Shown: piece by piece, positions 5,996 through 11,703 of the stretch
Position numbering within the stretch: the stretch's first letter is position 1
How the letters are laid out: every line of letters begins with the position of its first letter
DNA from: Yoonia sp.
GTDB taxonomy: Bacteria > Pseudomonadota > Alphaproteobacteria > Rhodobacterales > Rhodobacteraceae
Direction: 5' to 3'
NCBI GenBank assembly: GCA_028822885.1
Contig: JAPKCP010000077.1
Coordinates: forward strand, 1 to 11,703
Length of the DNA stretch: 11,703 nt
The notes under the pieces: model-generated
Databases searched by the model: none
Seen by the model: the letters and a program-made list of their open reading frames with translations, nothing else
Told to the model about the DNA's origin: nothing
Position numbers and translations under genes: made by a program

Positions 5996-6384
5996 TGTTC
6001 TTTCAGCACCTTACGTAGTCGTTTTTCAAGTTCGCCCAATTTGACAGAAGACTTGGCAATTTGCGATCGAATTTTGCGCATTTCAGCCAGCATGCCGCTC
6101 ACATCGGCAGACAATACTGATGTTTCTTCGGGGTTATCAGGCCCTTCGCCTACACCCGTCAGCAACCATCGCAAAGACACTCCCAAAAGCCCAGTGAGCA
6201 TTTGCAAACGGTTCGCGCGCGGTTCTTTCCAATCGTTTTCCCACGCATCTAAGGTTTCACTTTTCACCCCGATTTGCGTCGCCAGTTCGATCTGCGTCAG
6301 CCCTGCGGCGTCCCGTGCTGCTGCCAGCCGGTCCCCCAAAGTTGCGGCGTCGTCGCTATACCAATTGTTATCGCGTTCCATCAT
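5992..6384 (-). CDS. XRE-family helix-turn-helix regulator with C-terminal coiled coil
   Basis: 130-residue DNA-binding protein. A Cro/CI-type helix-turn-helix occupies about residues 16-75: LGDRLAAARDAAGLTQIELA, then IGVKSETLDAWEND, then the fourth and fifth helices ending VSLRWLLTG. Residues 89-130 are heptad-like and charged (MLAEMRKIRSQIAKS, LGELEKRLRKVL), a likely dimerising coiled coil. The start is either of two adjacent ATGs, 6384 or 6381. AAGGA at about 6393-6389 precedes both, with spacing slightly better for 6381. Earlier in-frame sequence up to 6741 is the antisense of the aminotransferase and is not coding. It overlaps sdhE by 4 nt and is divergent from the aminotransferase gene. 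Its targets are unknown; the 78-bp divergent region is the obvious candidate. Confidence 0.85.
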   Translation of the reverse strand: MMERDNNWYSDDAATLGDRLAAARDAAGLTQIELATQIGVKSETLDAWENDWKEPRANRLQMLTGLLGVSLRWLLTGVGEGPDNPEETSVLSADVSGMLAEMRKIRSQIAKSSVKLGELEKRLRKVLKEQ

Positions 6385-6398
6385 GTGATCCTTGTCGC

Positions 6399-6428
6399 TT
6401 GCGTCAGGGGTCGTCACCGCCCTATGAC
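6399..6428 (+). promoter_or_regulatory. Possible promoter of the aminotransferase gene
   Basis: TTGCGT (6399-6404), an 18-bp spacer and TATGAC (6423-6428) form a weak sigma-70-like pair in the 78-bp space between the divergent XRE and aminotransferase genes. It would give a leader of about 28 nt. Both boxes deviate from consensus, so the call is tentative. Confidence 0.22.
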
Positions 6429-6462
6429 ATGACTGACCGTTTTTTACCACAGGACCCGCGAT

Positions 6463-7665
6463 ATGACTTTTCTGTCTGCGACACTCGACCGCGTGCAACC
6501 ATCCCCAACGATTGCTGTCACGACCAAAGCCGCGGAACTCAAGGCTGCTGGCCGTGATGTGATTGGCCTTGGTGCGGGTGAACCAGACTTCGACACGCCC
6601 CAGAATATCAAAGACGCGGCAGTTCTTGCTATCGCTGCGGGCAAAACGAAATACACTGCCGTGGATGGTATTCCTGAGTTGAAGCAGGCGATTTGCGCCA
6701 AGTTCAAGCGTGACAATGATCTTGATTATGTTCCTGCCCAAGTGACAGTCGGCACAGGCGGTAAGCAGGTGCTGTATAACGCCTTTGTTGCCACCCTTAA
6801 CCCCGGTGATGAAGTGATCATCCCCGCCCCCTATTGGGTTAGCTACCCCGACATGGTCAAGTTAGGCGGCGGTGATCCTGTGTTCATCGAAGGTGTAATG
6901 GAAGCTGGATATAAGGTCACAGCCGACCAGCTAGAGGCCGCGATCACACCAAAGACAAAGTGGTTTTTGTTTAACTCTCCGTCCAACCCAACAGGTGCTG
7001 GCTATTCTTGGGACGAATTGAAAGCCCTGACTGATGTGCTGCTTCGTTACCCGCATGTTTGGGTCATGACTGACGATATGTATGAACATCTGGCCTATGG
7101 CGACTTCAAATTCTGCACTCCGGCCCAAGTCGAGCCTGCTTTGTATGACCGCACGTTGACCATCAATGGCGTGTCCAAGGCCTACGCGATGACAGGCTGG
7201 CGTATCGGATATGCAGCGGGTCCTGAAATGTTGATCAAGGCGATCCGTAAGGTTCAATCGCAGTCCACGTCAAACCCGTGTTCCATTAGCCAGTATGCCG
7301 CTGTTGAGGCGTTGAATGGTACGCAGGATTTCCTTGCCCCAAACAATGAGCTTTTCATTGGGCGCCGCGATCTCGTCGTCGATCTGCTCAACCAAGCTTC
7401 CGGTATTGTGTGCCCAAAGCCCGAGGGCGCGTTTTATGTGTATCCATCGATCGCAGGCTGTATTGGTAAAACCTCAGCCGCTGGCGTTGAAATCACAAAT
7501 GACGAGGTATTTGCGACGGCATTGCTCGAAGAAACGGGCGTGGCCGTAGTGTTCGGCGCGGCATTTGGGTTATCACCCAATTTCCGGGTCAGCTATGCGA
7601 CGTCAAACGCGGCGTTAGAAGAGGCGTGCGGGCGGATCAAAGGGTTTTGCGACACCCTGACCTAA
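6463..7665 (+). CDS. aspC: Aspartate aminotransferase, PLP-dependent class I (possible aspartate/prephenate type)
   Basis: Cytoplasmic PLP enzyme interconverting aspartate plus 2-oxoglutarate with oxaloacetate plus glutamate. The 400 residues match the family length. Visible sites are AGEPDFDTP (38-46), the GTGGKQ cofactor loop (97-102), APYWVSYPD with Trp125 (122-130), NSPSNPTG with Asn175 (171-178), TDDMYEHL with Asp204 and Tyr207 (203-210), the Schiff-base lysine Lys239 in GVSKAYAMTGWRIGY (236-250), and the carboxylate-binding Arg376 in FRVSYA. The sequence style is that of the subgroup in alphaproteobacteria and Thermus that can also transaminate prephenate. That second activity cannot be confirmed from motifs alone. 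AGGA lies upstream of ATG 6463. The gene is divergent from the XRE/sdhE operon. Confidence 0.93.
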   Translation: MTFLSATLDRVQPSPTIAVTTKAAELKAAGRDVIGLGAGEPDFDTPQNIKDAAVLAIAAGKTKYTAVDGIPELKQAICAKFKRDNDLDYVPAQVTVGTGGKQVLYNAFVATLNPGDEVIIPAPYWVSYPDMVKLGGGDPVFIEGVMEAGYKVTADQLEAAITPKTKWFLFNSPSNPTGAGYSWDELKALTDVLLRYPHVWVMTDDMYEHLAYGDFKFCTPAQVEPALYDRTLTINGVSKAYAMTGWRIGYAAGPEMLIKAIRKVQSQSTSNPCSISQYAAVEALNGTQDFLAPNNELFIGRRDLVVDLLNQASGIVCPKPEGAFYVYPSIAGCIGKTSAAGVEITNDEVFATALLEETGVAVVFGAAFGLSPNFRVSYATSNAALEEACGRIKGFCDTLT

Positions 7666-7683
7666 CACATCTAGCGCGCCTGT

Positions 7684-7710
7684 GGTGTGGCTGCTATGGT
7701 GTGCCACACC
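7684..7710 (+). promoter_or_regulatory. Hairpin/dyad between the aminotransferase and the next gene
   Basis: GGTGTGGC (7684-7691) pairs perfectly with GCCACACC (7703-7710) over an 11-nt loop. A second, tighter dyad, GGTGTG-C-CACACC (7698-7710), shares the right arm, so GGTGTG occurs twice, 14 bp apart. No T-run follows, so it is a poor intrinsic terminator. TATACT at 7718-7723 just downstream could be a -10 element, placing the dyad in an operator-like position for the small gene at 7740. Both readings are inferences. Confidence 0.35.
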
Positions 7711-7739
7711 TACGCATTATACTGTAAGAGTTTTTCCCT

Positions 7740-8159
7740 ATGTCTTCCGAATTGCCAGAGTATTATTTCCGGGTCCGCGAGAACGGAGCGCTTGTTTTTT
7801 GTTTAGACACAGAAAACCGTCAGCGCCGGATAGAGATGGATCAAATCGCCACCGTCAATGTCCGCAACGGTGAAGTGAAACCGCATGGTGATCGCGCGCT
7901 TACCGAGCCCGATATCGCCGCCATTCAAGACTGGCTAAACGACCGCGTTGCCCTGCTGGCCCAACGTGAGATTGACGATATTTTGCGCGCCGTGGACCAT
8001 TTAAACCTAACGACACAGTGGGTTCAATCAAAGGCATCAGAGGAACAGCTAGATCAAGTGACGGATTCTTTGCTGCTTTCAATGCATGATTTGCGCACAA
8101 CGCTGGTCCGCAAAAAGGCGGATCGTATAAAGAAAGAAACGGGCGCTACCACAGATTAG
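7740..8159 (+). CDS. Conserved-looking small protein of unknown function
   Basis: 139 residues, not recognised as any named family. The first half (about 5-50) looks like a small beta unit: YYFRVRENGALVFCLD, then a strand containing IATVNVRNGEVKPHG. From about residue 56 (TEPDIAAIQDWLNDRVALLA) it is helical and charged, with coiled-coil character to the Lys/Arg-rich end (LVRKKADRIKKE). It has no signal peptide or membrane segment, so it is probably cytoplasmic. The ribosome binding site is weak (AAGAG at 7726-7730). Coding looks real because the codon choice matches its neighbours and the only competing frames are short. Its stop overlaps the stop of the convergent MATE gene. Confidence 0.75.
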   Translation: MSSELPEYYFRVRENGALVFCLDTENRQRRIEMDQIATVNVRNGEVKPHGDRALTEPDIAAIQDWLNDRVALLAQREIDDILRAVDHLNLTTQWVQSKASEEQLDQVTDSLLLSMHDLRTTLVRKKADRIKKETGATTD

Positions 8160-9517
8160 GCGGGATGCCCAATTCGCACAGACCGCGTCCAGAACCGCCA
8201 AAGCAACAACACAGACGCCACGCTAAGCCCCACAACAAGGCCAAGCCATAAGCCGACCCCGTCATATCCCATTGGGAAAGCGAGAAAATAGCCAACCGGC
8301 ATCCCAATTACCCAATAGCTGAATGTGGCCATTATCATAGGGACTTGGGTGTCTTGCACACCGCGCAACAGCCCAAGCGCCATAACTTGCAGCGCGTCCA
8401 CAACTTGGAACAGTCCTGCGCATGCCAGCAAGGCAACGCCGATTTTGAGAAGCTCAATCTTGGCCGGTTCATCCGGATCGATGAAGGCTAAAATCAACGG
8501 TTCTGGTATCAGAAAAAACACAAACATCGTCACGAATGCAAACACCGCAGACAACGTGATTGCGACCTTACCGCCACGTCGTAGGCTTTCCTCGTCGCGC
8601 CGGCCCAATGCCCGCCCTGCCCGCACAGTGGCCGCTTGGGAAAATCCAATGTGGACCATGAAAGTGAGGCTCGCGAGCTGGATAGCGATGCCGTGGGCCG
8701 CGAGGGGAAGCGGCCCCAACCAGCCGATCATCACCGCAGAGGCCGCAAATAATCCGCCTTCGGCCAATGATGTCAGTCCAATGGGCCAACCAAGTGCGAA
8801 AACCCGTTTCATGATCTCAGTGTCAGGCGCAAATACGTTTTGCATTAGTTTGAACTGCGGTGTTTTCCAAAGCGCATAGGTCAACAAGATTGCAACATTC
8901 AGGCAAGTCATGGTGAGCGATGCAATCGCCGCACCCTTAATCCCCATTTCAGGCGCACCCCAATTCCCAAAAATCAGCGCATAGTTTAAAAAACCATTCA
9001 GAATGGCCGTACCAATCGTTGACCACAGGATAATCGCTGTCTTCTCAAGCGCCGCAAGGAAGCTTTTGAAGGTCATGACAAGCAACGCTGGGATCATCTG
9101 AAACGCCACAATGTGCAGGTAGATTTGGGCCTCTGCAGCGACTTGCGCATCTTGGCCAATCGCAATCAGAATGGCCTCTGTCCAGATGAACGGGATCATT
9201 ATCACGCCGCCGTAGATGATCGACAACCACAGCGCCATGCGCGTGGCGCGCCGCACTTGCTGGTCATCGCCCGCCTCTGCGGCCGCGGCCACCACAGGTG
9301 TCACCGCTTGCGCAAAGCCTGACCCCACGATGAACGTCAGAAAAAAGAACGTCCCCGCAATGGTAGACGCAGCAAGCGCCGTCACAGAATACCACCCAAG
9401 CATTACCGTATCCGTTATGTGGATCGCAAATTGCGCCAGATTGCTGAGGATCAAAGGCATTCCCAGCTTCATCACAGCGCGTGCGTGTTCGGAATTTGTG
9501 GTGGCGATTGCTTGCAT
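8156..9517 (-). CDS. MATE-family multidrug efflux transporter
   Basis: Inner membrane exporter of the multi-antimicrobial extrusion (NorM-like) family, driving drug or metabolite efflux with a Na+ or H+ gradient. The protein has 453 residues with about 12 hydrophobic segments in two pseudo-repeats, as usual for the family. Typical MATE blocks are seen: the N-terminal KLGMPLILSNLAQF and DTVMLGWYSVTALAA, and the second-repeat opening FALGWPIGLTSLAEGGLFAA followed by HGIAIQLASLTFMVHIGFSQ and GRALGRRDEE. The ATG at 9517 has only a weak upstream purine stretch. The substrate cannot be read from the sequence. It is divergent from the DUF2461 gene (61-bp gap) and convergent with the preceding gene, with interleaved stop codons. 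Confidence 0.92.
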   Translation of the reverse strand: MQAIATTNSEHARAVMKLGMPLILSNLAQFAIHITDTVMLGWYSVTALAASTIAGTFFFLTFIVGSGFAQAVTPVVAAAAEAGDDQQVRRATRMALWLSIIYGGVIMIPFIWTEAILIAIGQDAQVAAEAQIYLHIVAFQMIPALLVMTFKSFLAALEKTAIILWSTIGTAILNGFLNYALIFGNWGAPEMGIKGAAIASLTMTCLNVAILLTYALWKTPQFKLMQNVFAPDTEIMKRVFALGWPIGLTSLAEGGLFAASAVMIGWLGPLPLAAHGIAIQLASLTFMVHIGFSQAATVRAGRALGRRDEESLRRGGKVAITLSAVFAFVTMFVFFLIPEPLILAFIDPDEPAKIELLKIGVALLACAGLFQVVDALQVMALGLLRGVQDTQVPMIMATFSYWVIGMPVGYFLAFPMGYDGVGLWLGLVVGLSVASVLLLWRFWTRSVRIGHPA

Positions 9518-9578
9518 GATGTAGGCTTATGCTTAGAAATTAGGCGGGTCCAGATCAATCGCATTGCAGGAGCATCCC

Positions 9579-10226
9579 ATGTCGTTTTCAACTTTGATCG
9601 GTGACGCAACTGCGTTTTATGCAGCACTCGCAAAGAACAACCAACGCGACTGGTGGTTGGCAAATAAAGCCACCTATGATGAAAAGATCAAAGCACCAGC
9701 CCTTACATTGTTGGAGGCATTGACCCCTGCCCTAAGTGAAATCGCAGATGTGCCAGTGACCGCCAAACTTTTCCGTCCACACAGGGATGTTCGGTTTTCC
9801 AAGGATAAGACACCTTACAAGACGCATCTGCACTTGATGTGGAAACTCAAGACACAAGCCCGCCAGAACCCCGTTTTCTTCTTTGGGATAGGGTTGGATT
9901 ACGTCAGCACCGGTGCAGGCGTGATGGCGTTCGACAAGCCGGTGTTGGAAGACTGGCGCAAGTTTGCGGATATGGACACGGACAGGATGATGCAGATCAT
10001 CGGCGGGGTTGAAAACCTTGGGTTCAAGCTGCGTGATCCTGAGCTAAAGCGCATCCCACCTGCGTTTGACAAAGACCATCCAGCGGGTGAATTATTGCGC
10101 CGCAAGGGGTTGGTCGCCAGTGGAGAGCTTAATCAGGGCGTGACTGATTTGCCCCGCGCCATCCTCTCAAACTTCAAAGACCTGTGGCCGATCAATGATC
10201 TGCTGATCCAGATTGCAGAGGCTTAG
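9579..10226 (+). CDS. DUF2461 / TIGR02453 family protein
   Basis: 215-residue cytoplasmic protein of a widespread family without an established biochemical role. The family signature is clear: NNQRDWWLANKATYD (20-34) near the N terminus and FRPHRDVRFSKDKTPYKTH (65-83), the conserved F/Y-R-x-x-R-D-x-R-F-S-K-D-K-x-P-Y-K block. Members are typically 210-230 residues, so it is full length. The start is ATG 9579, chosen for the AGGAG at 9568-9572. The TTG at 9564 would overlap that site. It is a single-gene unit, divergent from the MATE gene, and its last 35 bases overlap the 3' end of the convergent gene on the other strand. Confidence 0.92.
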   Translation: MSFSTLIGDATAFYAALAKNNQRDWWLANKATYDEKIKAPALTLLEALTPALSEIADVPVTAKLFRPHRDVRFSKDKTPYKTHLHLMWKLKTQARQNPVFFFGIGLDYVSTGAGVMAFDKPVLEDWRKFADMDTDRMMQIIGGVENLGFKLRDPELKRIPPAFDKDHPAGELLRRKGLVASGELNQGVTDLPRAILSNFKDLWPINDLLIQIAEA

Positions 10227-10674
10227 CAGCGCCAAGAAGCAGGCGCGAATAAAGCGTGTGCAACGGCGTCAGAACCTTGACCAACGGACTAGTCGGCGTC
10301 ACCGCTGATCCAAAATAAAGCCGGGTGCCGTCCGGGATCGCCTTCACCATAAACCATGACCGCGTGAGGCGTGCCATATCACATAACAACGCTTGGTCGC
10401 TGGTACGATCCTCAACGGTCCAGACCGCAAATGTCATTGCTTCACCGTCCGCCACTGCCAGCGCATCTGCGTCCGTTGACGGCTTACGTGCAGTAATTTT
10501 GAGAACAAATCGTTCAGCCCGAAACAGCCGCGTCGTGTAGAATGCCATCATGAAATCAGACAAGCCAATCGTGCCCGCGACGTCCTTCACATAACAATCG
10601 GTGTAATTTAGCGGGTCCTGCGCATACCGTTGTAATAGCGCATTTTTGGGCAACGTTTCGGTGCGGACAGACAT
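10192..10674 (-). CDS. Unrecognised 160-residue protein (possible DUF2867-like)
   Basis: No firm family assignment. The sequence is alternating beta and alpha, with a central stretch LSDFMMAFYTTRLFRAERF (about 38-56), a Trp/Phe-rich middle (MTFAVWTVEDRT) and a C-terminal PLHTLYSRLLLGAA helix. This layout loosely recalls SRPBCC-like DUF2867 proteins that fold around a small-molecule cavity, but the resemblance is weak. There is no signal peptide or transmembrane segment. The ATG at 10674 has a good GAGAGG ribosome binding site (spacing about 6). It begins 31 bp after the oxygenase stop on the same strand and is probably the last gene of that operon. Its 3' end overlaps the DUF2461 gene by 35 bp. 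Confidence 0.7.
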   Translation of the reverse strand: MSVRTETLPKNALLQRYAQDPLNYTDCYVKDVAGTIGLSDFMMAFYTTRLFRAERFVLKITARKPSTDADALAVADGEAMTFAVWTVEDRTSDQALLCDMARLTRSWFMVKAIPDGTRLYFGSAVTPTSPLVKVLTPLHTLYSRLLLGAAKPLQSGSADH

Positions 10675-10705
10675 CTGTGACCTCTCATTATACGGTCGGT
10701 TAGTA

Positions 10706-11644
10706 TTATGCCGATGCCGCGTTAAATTTTCCCATCAGGTAATCCCCAAACTGAATCGGTGGATAGACGTTTGACCCATCGAGCGGCACAATCGTGGCAT
10801 CCCAATTGGGTTGGTAAAAATACGCCAGCGACATGCGTTTGGGCTGGTCAGGCTTGGCCACGACACGGTGCAGCGTGCTGACCCAACGATCCGCTGTCCA
10901 CCGCGCCATCAGGTCCCCAATGTTGATCACAAACGCATCATCTGGCGCAGCGACATCAACCCAATTATCGTTTTGCATGACTTGCAGGCCCTGTGATCCG
11001 GGTTGCGGTAACAGGATGGTGAGCGCACCGTAATCCGTATGCGCGCCTGCCCTTTGCTGGCCATCCGCCGCCGCACCTTTGGTCGCGGGATAATGCAAGG
11101 CCCGAAGCGCTGACACCGGGTCAGTGTTAAATTGGGCGAAAAAATCTTCGGGCAGATCCAGTGATTGCGCGAATGCCGACATAACCCGCGCTGCGACAGA
11201 TTCGATTGCGCCATAATACGCCACCCAAGCCTCTTTAAAATCGGGCAGGTCCGGCCAAGGTGTCGGGGCAAGGGCAAACGCACTCCCAACTGGATCGTCG
11301 ACTTGCGCGTTCAATATGTGGGGCCTGCCGTTAAAGCTTTCTTTAAGATCAGGTGGGGTGTCGACGCCCTTGCTGCGCGCCAACGCCTCAAGGTTGGGAC
11401 CAAGATAACCATAGGGTGCGCCGGGATAAACCGGACGAACGGATTGTTTCGATGCAGCATCTTGTGCAAAAAAGGTATCCACTGCGGACCACATATTTGT
11501 GATGACGTCCGGATTAATGCCGTGGCCAGTGAGAACAATAAACCCAGTGTCGCGGCACATCTGGTCAAGTTGTGCGGCAAGTTGTTTGCAGATTTGTGGG
11601 TCTGCTGTCTCAAACGCAGTCAGATCAAAGGCACCGATGGTCAT
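10706..11644 (-). CDS. Isopenicillin N synthase-family 2OG/Fe(II) oxygenase
   Basis: 312-residue cytoplasmic non-haem iron dioxygenase of the double-stranded beta-helix fold. The N-terminal DIOX_N-type region contains CRDTGFIVLTGHGI (30-43), the usual GFFYLxNHGI-like block, followed by APYGYLGP (76-83). The Fe(II) facial triad is visible as His202 and Asp204 in GAHTDYGALTILL and His259 in STLHRVV. The 2-oxoglutarate carboxylate clamp is Arg270-x-Ser272 in KRMSLAYFY. These motifs fit a 2OG-dependent enzyme rather than true IPNS. Bacterial homologues act on varied small molecules and the substrate cannot be named. The ATG at 11644 overlaps the stop of the upstream gene in an ATGA, and a 160-residue gene follows 31 bp later, so it is the middle of an operon. 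Confidence 0.9.
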   Translation of the reverse strand: MTIGAFDLTAFETADPQICKQLAAQLDQMCRDTGFIVLTGHGINPDVITNMWSAVDTFFAQDAASKQSVRPVYPGAPYGYLGPNLEALARSKGVDTPPDLKESFNGRPHILNAQVDDPVGSAFALAPTPWPDLPDFKEAWVAYYGAIESVAARVMSAFAQSLDLPEDFFAQFNTDPVSALRALHYPATKGAAADGQQRAGAHTDYGALTILLPQPGSQGLQVMQNDNWVDVAAPDDAFVINIGDLMARWTADRWVSTLHRVVAKPDQPKRMSLAYFYQPNWDATIVPLDGSNVYPPIQFGDYLMGKFNAASA

Positions 11645-11703
11645 GTCGCGGTCCCTACCTGATCACGCCAGCCATGTTTGGGGGCAAAGCCGACCATCCG
11701 TTT
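11641..11703 (-). CDS. C-terminal 20 codons of an upstream gene (runs off right edge)
   Basis: Reading the minus strand from 11703 gives an open frame of 20 codons ending ...FAPKHGWRDQVGTAT with TGA at 11643-11641. The stop overlaps the oxygenase ATG as ATGA, the typical geometry of translationally coupled genes. The other two minus frames close earlier (TAG or TGA) without such an overlap. The fragment is too short to name; the frame choice rests mainly on the overlap. Confidence 0.5.
   Translation of the reverse strand, partial: KRMVGFAPKHGWRDQVGTAT

Noticed and set aside
8325..8879. 184-codon plus-strand open frame opposite the MATE gene
   Set aside because: It is the antisense of membrane-protein coding sequence, with no ribosome binding site and a Ser/Asn/Pro composition typical of a shadow frame.
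10687..10692. Perfect TATAAT on the minus strand before the 160-residue gene
   Set aside because: It ends only 12 bases before the ATG, so a transcript from it would lack the GAGAGG ribosome binding site, and no -35 is found at 16-18 bp.

Overview
The window reads as chromosomal DNA of a marine alphaproteobacterium of the Roseobacter group (Rhodobacterales). The basis is the whole set of recognisable proteins: ThyA/FolA, an SdhE behind an XRE regulator, a DUF1194 vWA-like protein, a MarR regulator with a strongly conserved winged helix, and a class I-gamma-like aspartate aminotransferase. The species cannot be named from the sequence alone. Gene density is high and there is no tRNA, rRNA, transposase, integrase or CRISPR array.

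Layout. (1) 1-1065, minus strand: thymidylate synthase thyA followed two bases later by the start of dihydrofolate reductase folA, which runs off the left edge; together they make dTMP and recycle the folate cofactor. (2) 1066-1439: a 374-bp divergent intergenic region with a perfect 7+7 dyad over a possible promoter. (3) 1440-3906, plus strand: a surface-type lipoprotein resembling the TbpB beta-barrel family, overlapping a TPR plus 14-strand-barrel outer membrane protein of the Slam (surface lipoprotein assembly modifier, DUF560, type 11 secretion) family. This cargo-plus-translocon pair is the most interesting item in the window. (4) 3973-5105, plus strand: glyoxalase I (gloA) and an overlapping exported DUF1194 protein with a MIDAS-like motif. 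(5) 5120-6384, minus strand: a MarR-family regulator, SdhE, and an XRE regulator whose stop overlaps the sdhE start. (6) 6463-8159, plus strand: aspartate aminotransferase and a small conserved-looking protein of unknown function. (7) 8156-9517, minus strand: a MATE efflux transporter, tail-overlapping the previous gene. (8) 9579-10226, plus strand: a DUF2461/TIGR02453 protein, convergent with (9) 10192-11703, minus strand: an unrecognised 160-residue protein, an isopenicillin-N-synthase-family 2OG/Fe(II) oxygenase, and the last 20 codons of an upstream gene joined by an ATGA overlap.

How the parts work together. Most genes are housekeeping or stress functions (dTMP synthesis, methylglyoxal removal, flavinylation of succinate dehydrogenase, amino-acid metabolism, efflux) arranged as short independent operons. 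The lipoprotein/Slam operon is a self-contained surface-display module. The Slam-like barrel would carry the lipoprotein encoded just before it across the outer membrane, where its barrel domain would bind an unknown ligand. No TonB-dependent receptor lies beside it in this window, so the ligand (metal, haem, protein or other) cannot be read from context.
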